Shown in pieces: positions 5,511 to 12,452 of a stretch of 16,195 bases of DNA. The stretch lies in NCBI GenBank assembly GCA_964250925.1, contig CAXUHU010000078.1, positions 1 to 16,195 on the forward strand. Direction: 5' to 3'. Numbering within the stretch: position 1 is the first letter of the stretch; the number at the start of each line of letters is the position of its first letter. Below the pieces are notes generated by a model. It saw nothing but the letters and a program-made list of their open reading frames with translations, did not search any database and was not told the origin of the DNA. Position numbers and translations under genes: made by a program. Source of the DNA: BOG-908 sp964250925. GTDB lineage: Bacteria; Pseudomonadota; Alphaproteobacteria; Acetobacterales; Acetobacteraceae.

Positions 5511-6625
5511 TGCTGCCCTCGCCCGCTTCGGCGCGGCTTCTGGTAATTAAGCTGGGCAGCGCGCTGGTGGTGGATGCCGAGCAGGCGGCGCCGCGGACGG
5601 CGTGGCTGGATGGCGTGGCGGCCGATATAGCGGCAGCACGGGCAAGGGGCAGCAAAGTCGTCGTGGTGTCTTCGGGTGCCATTTCGCTGGCGCGGCGGGC
5701 GCTGAATCTCGATCAGGCCAGGTTACGGCTGGAGGAAAAACAGGCGGCGGCCGCGGTAGGCCAGATACGGCTGGCGCAGGCCTGGAGCGAGGCGCTGGCG
5801 GCCCAAGGCCTGGTGGCCGCACAGCTATTGCTAACGCTGGGCGATACCGAGGACCGGCGGCGATACCTGAACGCGCGCGCCACGCTCCAGACGCTGCTGC
5901 GCCTGGGCTGCGTGCCGGTGATCAACGAGAACGACAGCGTGGCCACCGCCGAGATACGCTTTGGCGACAACGACCGGCTGGCCGCCCGCGTGGCCGAGAT
6001 GGTGCAGGCCGACCAGCTGATCCTGTTTTCAGACATCGACGGGCTGTACACCACGGACCCCAAGATCGACGCGACTGCAGCGCACATCCCGCTGGTGGAG
6101 AGCTTGTCGGCCGAAATCGAGGCGATGGGGGGCGAGCCGCCGCCCGGCTACTCCTCGGGCGGTATGCGCACCAAGCTGCTGGCCGCACGGATCGCCACCC
6201 AGGCGGGCACGGCGATGGCGATAGCGCTCGGGCATCGGGAACACCCGCTGGCGGCCGCGGCGGCCGGCGCGCGATGCACATGGTTCCTGCCGGCGGCCGA
6301 GGCGCGGTCGGCGCGCAAGCGCTGGATCGCGGGAAGTTTGCAGCCGGCTGGCGCCTACACTGTGGATGCGGGTGCGGTGCGAGCCCTTACGGCAGGCGGC
6401 TCGCTGCTGCCGGCCGGCGTGCGCATGGTGAGCGGCGCGTTCTGCCAGGGTGACGCGGTGCTGGTGCTGGGACCTGCCGGCGAGCGGCTGGCGCACGGGC
6501 TGTCCGCCTACGATGCCGCCGATGCAATCCGGTTGGCGGGGCACCGGTCCGACGAGATCGAAGCGCTGCTTGGCTGGCGCGGGCGCGACGAGTTGATCCA
6601 TAGGGACGACCTGGTGCTGTTGTAG
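5510..6625 (+). CDS. proB: glutamate 5-kinase with C-terminal PUA domain
   Basis: Phosphorylates glutamate to glutamyl 5-phosphate, the first and feedback-controlled step of proline synthesis. The 371-residue product has an amino-acid kinase domain: KLGS (14-17), VVSSGAI (52-58), INENDS (138-143), FGDNDRLAA (151-159), SDIDGLYT (174-181) and GGMRTK (217-222). A PUA domain covers about 279-360. Length is typical. The ATG at 5510 shares its A with the obgE stop (TGATG), which implies coupling; an in-frame GTG directly before it is an alternative. proA is not in the window. Confidence 0.95.
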   Translation: MLPSPASARLLVIKLGSALVVDAEQAAPRTAWLDGVAADIAAARARGSKVVVVSSGAISLARRALNLDQARLRLEEKQAAAAVGQIRLAQAWSEALAAQGLVAAQLLLTLGDTEDRRRYLNARATLQTLLRLGCVPVINENDSVATAEIRFGDNDRLAARVAEMVQADQLILFSDIDGLYTTDPKIDATAAHIPLVESLSAEIEAMGGEPPPGYSSGGMRTKLLAARIATQAGTAMAIALGHREHPLAAAAAGARCTWFLPAAEARSARKRWIAGSLQPAGAYTVDAGAVRALTAGGSLLPAGVRMVSGAFCQGDAVLVLGPAGERLAHGLSAYDAADAIRLAGHRSDEIEALLGWRGRDELIHRDDLVLL

Positions 6626-6653
6626 GGTCCGCGCCGGTGCATTGACCGGACCC
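6625..6653 (+). promoter_or_regulatory. perfect stem-loop at the end of proB
   Basis: GGGTCCG (6625-6631) pairs with CGGACCC (6647-6653), 7 bp around a 15-base loop, starting at the last base of the proB stop codon. No U-tract follows. It may slow readthrough or protect the 3' end between proB and truB, or simply mark an mRNA processing site. Confidence 0.4.
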
Positions 6654-6701
6654 GAGCGATCCCCGACACAGCCGCCTCCCTACATTCGGATACCCGCCAT
6701 C

Positions 6702-7622
6702 ATGCGACGCAAGCGTGGCCGCCCGCTCAACGGTTGGCTGATCATCGACAAGCCGGCGCAGATGACCAGCACGGACGTGGTGAACCGGGTGAAGCGCGGG
6801 TTCGACGCGCAGAAGGCGGGGCATGGCGGCACGCTGGATCCGCTGGCCACGGGCGTTCTGCCGATTGCCTTCGGCTCGGCGACGAAGACCGTGCCTTACG
6901 TGATGGACGGCACCAAGTTGTATCGCTTCACGCTGCGGCTGGGCGAAGCGCGCGACACGGACGATGCCGACGGTGTGGTGGTGGGCGAGAGTGTTGTGCG
7001 GCCGACCGACGATGCGCTTCGCGCTGCCCTGCCGGCGTTCACCGGTGAGATCATGCAGGTGCCGCCGGTGTACTCTGCGATCAAAGTGGCCGGCGAGCGG
7101 GCCTATGACATGGCGCGCGAGGGGCGTGCGCCGGTGCTGGAAGCACGGCCGGCGCGGGTCGATCGGTTCGAGCTGGTGGAGCGGGTGGACGGCGATACGG
7201 CCGTCTTCGAGGTGCAGTCGGGCAAGGGCGTGTACATGCGCAGCCTGGCGCGCGACCTGGCCGTGGCGTGCGGGACGGTCGGGCACATCGCGGCGCTGCG
7301 GCGGTTGCGGGTGGGTCCGTTTCTGGAGCGGGACTCGATTTTACTGGACAAGGCGATGCCGGGGGAGGATACGGCGCGATCCTCTCCGGACCTCTTGCTG
7401 CCTGTCCTGACCGCGCTGGCCGACATCCCGGCGCTGGCCTTGACGGACGCGGAGGCCGTGTTGCTCACCCAGGGCCAGGCGATCAGCCTGATCACTCTCA
7501 TGGGCCGCATTCCTGGCGACGCCGATCCCGCTGGTGGTTTGGCGCGTGCCATGGCGGGGGGACGCGTGATCGGGCTTTGCCGCCTGGAAGATGGCTGGCT
7601 GCGTCCCGAGCGCATTCTTTAA
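6702..7622 (+). CDS. truB: tRNA pseudouridine(55) synthase
   Basis: Converts U55 in the tRNA T-loop to pseudouridine and acts as a tRNA folding chaperone. The 306-residue product has the N-terminal GWLIIDKP, the catalytic motif GHGGTLDPLATGVL with the nucleophile Asp46, the RFTLRLGEARDTDDADG block, VPPVYSAIKV, and GVYMRSLARDL. The C-terminal segment ends in the usual small domain. I chose the ATG at 6702 because MRRKRGRPLNGWL resembles alphaproteobacterial homologues; the frame is open upstream to a TTG at 6642 without support. No good ribosome site is visible for either. rpsO follows after 22 bases, the common truB-rpsO-pnp order. Confidence 0.95.
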   Translation: MRRKRGRPLNGWLIIDKPAQMTSTDVVNRVKRGFDAQKAGHGGTLDPLATGVLPIAFGSATKTVPYVMDGTKLYRFTLRLGEARDTDDADGVVVGESVVRPTDDALRAALPAFTGEIMQVPPVYSAIKVAGERAYDMAREGRAPVLEARPARVDRFELVERVDGDTAVFEVQSGKGVYMRSLARDLAVACGTVGHIAALRRLRVGPFLERDSILLDKAMPGEDTARSSPDLLLPVLTALADIPALALTDAEAVLLTQGQAISLITLMGRIPGDADPAGGLARAMAGGRVIGLCRLEDGWLRPERIL

Positions 7623-7644
7623 CGACCATTCAGGAGTATGATCG

Positions 7645-7914
7645 ATGTCGATCACAGCGGAGCGTCGCACGACGCTCATCGGCGAATATCAGGCCCAGGC
7701 TGCCGATACCGGCAGCCCGGAAGTACAGGTGGCCCTGCTCTCGGAGCGGATCACCAACCTGACGGAGCATCTCAAGACGCATGCAAAGGATTTCCACTCG
7801 CGCCGTGGCCTGCTGATGCTGGTGGGCCGCCGCAGGCGCCTGCTGGACTACCTGAAGCGCAAGGACCAATCGCGCTACGAACTACTGATCGGCCGCCTGA
7901 AACTCCGCCGATAA
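7645..7914 (+). CDS. rpsO: 30S ribosomal protein uS15
   Basis: An 89-residue primary 16S-binding protein of the small-subunit platform. It shows family landmarks TGSPEVQVALLSERI, LTEHLKTHAKDFHSRRGLL and GRRRRLLDYLKRKD. AGGAG at 7632-7636, eight bases before the ATG, sets the start. Length is exactly standard. It sits between truB and pnp as in many proteobacteria. Confidence 0.97.
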   Translation: MSITAERRTTLIGEYQAQAADTGSPEVQVALLSERITNLTEHLKTHAKDFHSRRGLLMLVGRRRRLLDYLKRKDQSRYELLIGRLKLRR

Positions 7915-7921
7915 ACAGGTT

Positions 7922-7966
7922 CCAAGGACGACTGTCCTTGGTCGGGTCCAGGGGTGAAACCCCTGG
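7922..7966 (+). terminator. tandem stem-loops in the rpsO-pnp gap
   Basis: The first stem is CCAAGGAC (7922-7929) with GTCCTTGG (7934-7941) and a 4-base loop. The second is CCAGGGG (7948-7954) with CCCCTGG (7960-7966) and loop TGAAA, followed by the pyrimidine-rich CCTTCTTT. The second could be a leaky terminator after rpsO. In E. coli, stem-loops in this interval serve as a terminator and as an RNase III cleavage site for pnp autoregulation; an equivalent role here is an inference from position. Confidence 0.7.
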
Positions 7967-8063
7967 CCTTCTTTGGTGCTTTCGGGCGCTTCCGGCCACA
8001 TGGGTGAGCTCATCCATGCAGTCCGAGGCGCTTCCTTGCACCTTCTTTCGTAAGGAATGAGTC

Positions 8064-10208
8064 ATGTTCAATTATTTTCGTAAAGAGCTGGAATGGGGCG
8101 GGCGGAAGCTCGTGCTGGAGACGGGCAAGATGGCCCGGCAGGCAGACGGCGCGGTGCTGGTCAGCTACGGCGACACCATCGTGCTGTGCACGGCGGTGGG
8201 CGCCAAGAGTGTGAAGCCCGGGCAGGATTTCTTCCCGCTGACGGTGAACTACCAGGAAAAGGCCTACGCCGCCGGCCGCATCCCGGGCGGCTTCTTCAAG
8301 CGCGAGGGACGCCCGAGCGAGAACGAGACGCTGGTCAGCCGTCTGATCGACCGGCCGCTGCGTCCGCTGTTCCCGGACAATTTCCGCAACGAGGTCCAGG
8401 TGGTGGCCACCGTGCTGAGCCACGACATGGAGAACGATCCGGACATCGCGGCGCTGGTCGGCTGCTCTGCGGCGTTGACACTGTCGGGCATCCCGTTCTT
8501 CGGCCCGGTGGGTGCGGCGCGCGTGGGCTACGAGGGTGGCGAATACATCCTCAATCCGACGGTGGCGCAGATGGAGGGGGCCACGCTCGACCTGGTTCTG
8601 GCCGGCACCGCCGAGGGCGTGCTGATGGTGGAGAGCGAGGCGAAGGAACTGCCCGAGGACGTGATGCTGGGGGCCGTCGCATTCGGCCATGCAGCGTTCC
8701 AGCCGGTGTTGCAGGCGATCATCGAGCTGGCCGAGCACGCGGCCAAGGAGCCGTGGACGCTGGCCGCGCCCTCCGAGAGCGAGACGGCGCTGAAGAAGCG
8801 CATCGACGAGCTCGGACGCGCCAGCATCGCGGAGGCTTACCAGGAGCGTGTGAAGCAGGCGCGCTACGAAAAGGTGGGCGCGGCCAAGAAGGCCGTCACG
8901 GCCCAACTAACCGAGGAGGGCCTGCACGCCGAAGCCGCCAAGCACCTGCTGAAGGACCTGGAAGCCGACATCGTCCGCAACGCCATCCTGGACACCGGCA
9001 CGCGCATCGACGGCCGCGACACCAAGACGGTGCGGCAGATCGTGGCCGAAGTGGGCGTGCTGCCGCGCGCACACGGCTCCGCCCTGTTCACCCGCGGCGA
9101 GACGCAGGCTTTGTGCGTGGTCACGCTCGGCACCGGGCAGGACGAGCAGTACATGGATTCCTTGGAGGGCGAGTACAAGGAAAACTTCATGCTGCACTAC
9201 AACTTCCCGCCCTTCTCGGTGGGCGAGGCGGGCCGCATGGGCTCGCCCGGCCGTCGCGAGATCGGACACGGCAAGCTGGCGTGGCGGGCCATCCACCCGT
9301 TGCTGCCCGACAAGGCGGATTTCCCGTACACTCTGCGCATCGTCTCGGAGATCCTCGAGAGCAACGGCAGTTCGTCGATGGCCACCGTCTGCGGCAGCTC
9401 GCTGGCGATGATGGATGGCGGCGTGCCGCTGAAGCGTCCGGTTGCCGGCATCGCCATGGGGTTGATCAAGGAGGACCGCGGCTTCGCCGTGCTGTCCGAC
9501 ATCCTGGGCGACGAGGACCACCTGGGCGACATGGACTTCAAGGTGGCCGGCACCGAGCACGGCATCACCAGCCTGCAGATGGACATCAAGATCACGTCCA
9601 TCACGCAGGACATCATGCGCATCGCGCTCGACCAAGCCAAGGACGGCCGCCTGCACATCCTGGGCGAGATGAACAAGGCGCTGACCGGAGCCCGCACCGT
9701 GGTCGCCAGCACCGCTCCGCGCATCACGGTGATCAACGTGCCGAAGGAGAAGATCCGCGAGGTGATCGGCACCGGCGGCAAGGTGATCCGCGAGATCGTC
9801 GAGCAGACCGGCGCCAAGATCGACATCGAGGATGACGGCACGATCAAGATTGCGGCAACCACCGAGGAGGCAAGCCAGAAGGCCATCAACTGGATACGCG
9901 GCATCGTGGCCGAGCCGGAGCTGAACGCGATCTACGATGGTAAGGTCGTCAAGACCGCCGATTTCGGCGCGTTCGTGAACTTCCTCGGGTCGCGCGACGG
10001 GCTGGTGCACATCAGCGAGCTGACCAACGCGCGGGTCAACAAGACCAGCGACGTGGTGAACGTGGGCGATGCCGTGAAGGTGAAATGCCTTGGCTTCGAC
10101 GACCGGGGCAAGGTGAAGCTGTCGATGCGGGTGGTTGATCAGGCGACCGGAGAGGACATATCCGACAAGGTTGGCCCAAAAGGCGGCCGTCGCGAAGAAG
10201 CCGCTTAG
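8064..10208 (+). CDS. pnp: polyribonucleotide nucleotidyltransferase (PNPase)
   Basis: A phosphorolytic 3'-5' exoribonuclease and degradosome-type enzyme. The 714-residue product has two RNase PH domains joined by a helical linker (about 1-140 and 310-540), a KH domain (about 552-612, with the GTGGK loop at 569-573) and an S1 domain (about 622-693). The phosphate-binding GSSS (435-438) and the aspartates of GDEDHLGDMDF (482-492) mark an active second core. A short Gly/Arg/Glu-rich tail ends the protein. The ATG at 8064 is preceded by AAGGA (8052-8056 region). A weak CCTT/AAGG pairing (8041-8055) could partly mask that site. Length is typical. Confidence 0.98.
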   Translation: MFNYFRKELEWGGRKLVLETGKMARQADGAVLVSYGDTIVLCTAVGAKSVKPGQDFFPLTVNYQEKAYAAGRIPGGFFKREGRPSENETLVSRLIDRPLRPLFPDNFRNEVQVVATVLSHDMENDPDIAALVGCSAALTLSGIPFFGPVGAARVGYEGGEYILNPTVAQMEGATLDLVLAGTAEGVLMVESEAKELPEDVMLGAVAFGHAAFQPVLQAIIELAEHAAKEPWTLAAPSESETALKKRIDELGRASIAEAYQERVKQARYEKVGAAKKAVTAQLTEEGLHAEAAKHLLKDLEADIVRNAILDTGTRIDGRDTKTVRQIVAEVGVLPRAHGSALFTRGETQALCVVTLGTGQDEQYMDSLEGEYKENFMLHYNFPPFSVGEAGRMGSPGRREIGHGKLAWRAIHPLLPDKADFPYTLRIVSEILESNGSSSMATVCGSSLAMMDGGVPLKRPVAGIAMGLIKEDRGFAVLSDILGDEDHLGDMDFKVAGTEHGITSLQMDIKITSITQDIMRIALDQAKDGRLHILGEMNKALTGARTVVASTAPRITVINVPKEKIREVIGTGGKVIREIVEQTGAKIDIEDDGTIKIAATTEEASQKAINWIRGIVAEPELNAIYDGKVVKTADFGAFVNFLGSRDGLVHISELTNARVNKTSDVVNVGDAVKVKCLGFDDRGKVKLSMRVVDQATGEDISDKVGPKGGRREEAA

Positions 10209-10224
10209 ACGCTGTCGTGTAACG

Positions 10225-10244
10225 GCCTTCGGTCATCGGAAGGC
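10225..10244 (+). promoter_or_regulatory. small hairpin after pnp
   Basis: GCCTTC (10225-10230) pairs with GAAGGC (10239-10244) around an 8-base loop. With no U-tract it is a weak terminator at best, so some readthrough from pnp into the next gene is likely. Confidence 0.35.
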
Positions 10245-10286
10245 GGTGCTGTCCGGTGACTGGTTGCTGACTGCCGAGGGCTGAAC

Positions 10287-11699
10287 ATGAAAGCGCTGAA
10301 CGCAATTCGTATGGGCGGTGTAGACGTCCTTCCCCTGATCGAAGGGGGCAAGGGCGTCGCCGTATCGAACGGCTTCACCTGCGGCGCTTGGGCGTCGTCC
10401 GGCGGGGCCGGCACGTTCAGCGCGGTCAACCCGGACAGCTACGACGACGCGGGTCACCCCATTCCCCAGACCTATCACGGCCGCACGCGTCGTGATCGCC
10501 ACGAGGAGCTGGTGGAGTATGCCATCGCGGGGGGCATCACCCAGGCCCATCAGGCGCACGACATCGCCGGCGGGCGCGGCCGTATTCACGCCAATTTGTT
10601 ATGGGAGATGGGCGGCGCCGAGCGGGTGATCACCGGCGTGCTGGAAGGCGCGCGCGGGCTGATCAACGGTATCACCTGCGGGGCGGGCATGCCGTATCGA
10701 CTGTCCGACATCGCGGCGCGTTTCGGCGTTTACTACTACCCCATCGTATCGTCCTCGCGCGCGTTCAACGCGCTGTGGAAACGTGCCTATTCGAAGGCGG
10801 CATCGCTGCTGGGCGGCGTGGTGTACGAGGACCCCTGGTTGGCCGGCGGCCATAACGGCCTGTCCAATGGCGAGGCTCCGGACAAGCCGGAAGATCCCTT
10901 CCCCCGCGTGCTCGCGCTCCGCAAGCTGATGCGCACCTTCGGGCTGGACCAGACGCCGATCATCATGGCCGGCGGCGTGTGGTGGCTGGAGGAATGGCAG
11001 GATTGGATCGACAACCCCGAATTGGGGCCAATCGCCTTCCAGTTCGGCACCCGGCCGCTGCTGACGCAGGAATCGCCGATCAGTCCGGGCTGGAAGCAGC
11101 GTCTGCTGAGCTTGAAGCCGGGCGACGTGTTCCTCAACCGGTTCAGCCCCACCGGCTTCTACTCGAGCGCCGTAAACAACGCGTTCATCGGCGAGTTGCG
11201 CGGCCGTAGCGAGCGGCAGGTGGCCTACTCCACCGAGGCGGTAGGCGAACATGTGGCGGAATATGGGGTCGGCCCCCGCAAGCGGCCGGTCTATCTGGCG
11301 GTCGGCGATTTCGGCCGGGTGCGCCAATGGGTGGCCGAGGGCTACACCGAAGCGCTGCGCACGCCGGATACCACGCTGATCTTCGTGACGCCCGAACAGG
11401 CCGCAGAAATCACGGCCGACCAGGTGGCGTGCATGGGCTGCCTGAGCACGTGCCGCTTTTCCAACTGGAGCCAGGAGGAGCCGGATTTCACCAACGGCAA
11501 GAAGGCCGACCCGCGCAGCTTCTGTATCCAGAAGACCCTGCAGGACATCGCCCATACGCGCGACGACGAGGGCGCGCTAGACCGCAACCTGATGTTCGCC
11601 GGGCACAACGCGTTCCGTTTCGGCAGCGACCCGTTCTACTCCAACGGGTATATTCCCAACGTGCGCGAGCTGGTGGAGCGTATCCTTACCGGGCGGTAG
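10287..11699 (+). CDS. COG2070-type (nitronate monooxygenase-like) flavin oxidoreductase with a cysteine cluster
   Basis: A 470-residue protein of the NAD(P)H-dependent flavin oxidoreductase/2-nitropropane dioxygenase group, which bind FMN in a TIM barrel. Visible landmarks: GGVAVSNGF-like start region with CGAWASSGGAGTFSAVNPD (32-50), GLINGITCGAGMPY (124-137), YPIVSSSRAF (151-160), GGVVYEDPWLAGGHNG (176-191), PIIMAGGVWW (224-233) and FQFGTRPLLTQES (251-263). These look like the substrate, phosphate-binding and flavin loops. It is longer than ordinary members (about 320-380). The C-terminal part adds Cys382, 385, 389 (CMGCLSTC) and 413, a pattern like the Fe-S site of 2,4-dienoyl-CoA reductase relatives. 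The true substrate is unknown. The start has GAGGG six bases upstream (10276-10280). It follows pnp by 78 bases and converges with kdpE. Confidence 0.8.
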   Translation: MKALNAIRMGGVDVLPLIEGGKGVAVSNGFTCGAWASSGGAGTFSAVNPDSYDDAGHPIPQTYHGRTRRDRHEELVEYAIAGGITQAHQAHDIAGGRGRIHANLLWEMGGAERVITGVLEGARGLINGITCGAGMPYRLSDIAARFGVYYYPIVSSSRAFNALWKRAYSKAASLLGGVVYEDPWLAGGHNGLSNGEAPDKPEDPFPRVLALRKLMRTFGLDQTPIIMAGGVWWLEEWQDWIDNPELGPIAFQFGTRPLLTQESPISPGWKQRLLSLKPGDVFLNRFSPTGFYSSAVNNAFIGELRGRSERQVAYSTEAVGEHVAEYGVGPRKRPVYLAVGDFGRVRQWVAEGYTEALRTPDTTLIFVTPEQAAEITADQVACMGCLSTCRFSNWSQEEPDFTNGKKADPRSFCIQKTLQDIAHTRDDEGALDRNLMFAGHNAFRFGSDPFYSNGYIPNVRELVERILTGR

Positions 11700-11733
11700 C
11701 GCCCGAACGGCACTAGGTCGGGGTAGGCCGGGC

Positions 11734-11750
11734 GTGCGTCCATCCCGCAC
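11734..11750. terminator. weak hairpin between convergent genes
   Basis: GTGCG (11734-11738) pairs with CGCAC (11746-11750) in the 56-base gap between the flavoenzyme and kdpE stops. It could act on either strand but has only 5 bp and no real U-tract (AAGTTT on the plus side). Confidence 0.3.
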
Positions 11751-11755
11751 AAGTT

Positions 11756-12442
11756 TCATGCACTCTCCGCCATCCGGTACCCCACACCCGGCTCGGTCCC
11801 GATCAGCTGGCCCGCCGGTCCCAGCTTCTGGCGAAGCTGGCCGATATAGACACGCAGATACTGCACATCCTCGGTATGCGCGGGGCCCCAGACGGCCGTC
11901 AGCATCTGCCGGTGGGTCAGCACACGGCCTGGGCTGCGGGCCAGCAGCACCAGCAACGCCCACTCGCGCGGGCTGAGCGCCAGCGTGTCACCGCCTGCCG
12001 TCGCGCGCCGCCGTGCCAGATCAACTTCCAGGCCCGGCAAACGAATGATCTCCGGCACGTCGTCCTGCACCCGGCGGTGGCGGAGCGCGGTGCGTATCCG
12101 CGCCAGCAGCTCGCCCACCCCGAACGGCTTCTCCACGTAGTCGTCCGCACCGCCATCGAGCGCCGCGATCTTGTCGGCCTCCCGGTCGCGCGCCGAAAGC
12201 ACGATTACCGGCACCGTGCTGAAGCCGCGCAGGCGCGCCAGCACCTGCTGACCGTCGAGGTCGGGCAGGCCCAGGTCGAGCAGCACCGCGTCTGGCGCGC
12301 GGGAGGCGGCCAGGCGCAGGCCTTCGACGCCCGTATCGGCGCGTTCCACAGCGTAGCCTGCCGCCTCCAGCGCCGGCCGCAGGAAACGGTGCATCTGCGG
12401 CTCGTCGTCCACGACCAGAATTCGACCGATTTGCCCGCTCAC
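11756..12442 (-). CDS. kdpE: KdpE response regulator
   Basis: An OmpR-type DNA-binding response regulator that turns on the kdp potassium-uptake operon when phosphorylated by KdpD. The 228-residue product has a receiver domain (RILVVDDEPQ, acidic pair Asp12/Asp13, phospho-acceptor Asp56 in LLDLGLPD, Ser83, Lys105 in YVEKPF) and a C-terminal winged helix (LSPREWALLVLLARSPGRVLTH, then VQYLRVYIGQLRQKL). I chose GTG at 12442: it gives the standard start before ILVVDDEP and lies ten bases after the kdpD stop. Upstream in-frame codons overlap kdpD and do not look like kdpE. The last gene of the operon. Confidence 0.94.
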   Translation of the reverse strand: MSGQIGRILVVDDEPQMHRFLRPALEAAGYAVERADTGVEGLRLAASRAPDAVLLDLGLPDLDGQQVLARLRGFSTVPVIVLSARDREADKIAALDGGADDYVEKPFGVGELLARIRTALRHRRVQDDVPEIIRLPGLEVDLARRRATAGGDTLALSPREWALLVLLARSPGRVLTHRQMLTAVWGPAHTEDVQYLRVYIGQLRQKLGPAGQLIGTEPGVGYRMAESA

Positions 12443-12452
12443 GACGGCCCGC

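Noticed and set aside
8093..9835. A 580-codon plus-strand frame inside pnp
   Set aside because: It is the +2 shadow of pnp, whose own frame shows every PNPase domain.
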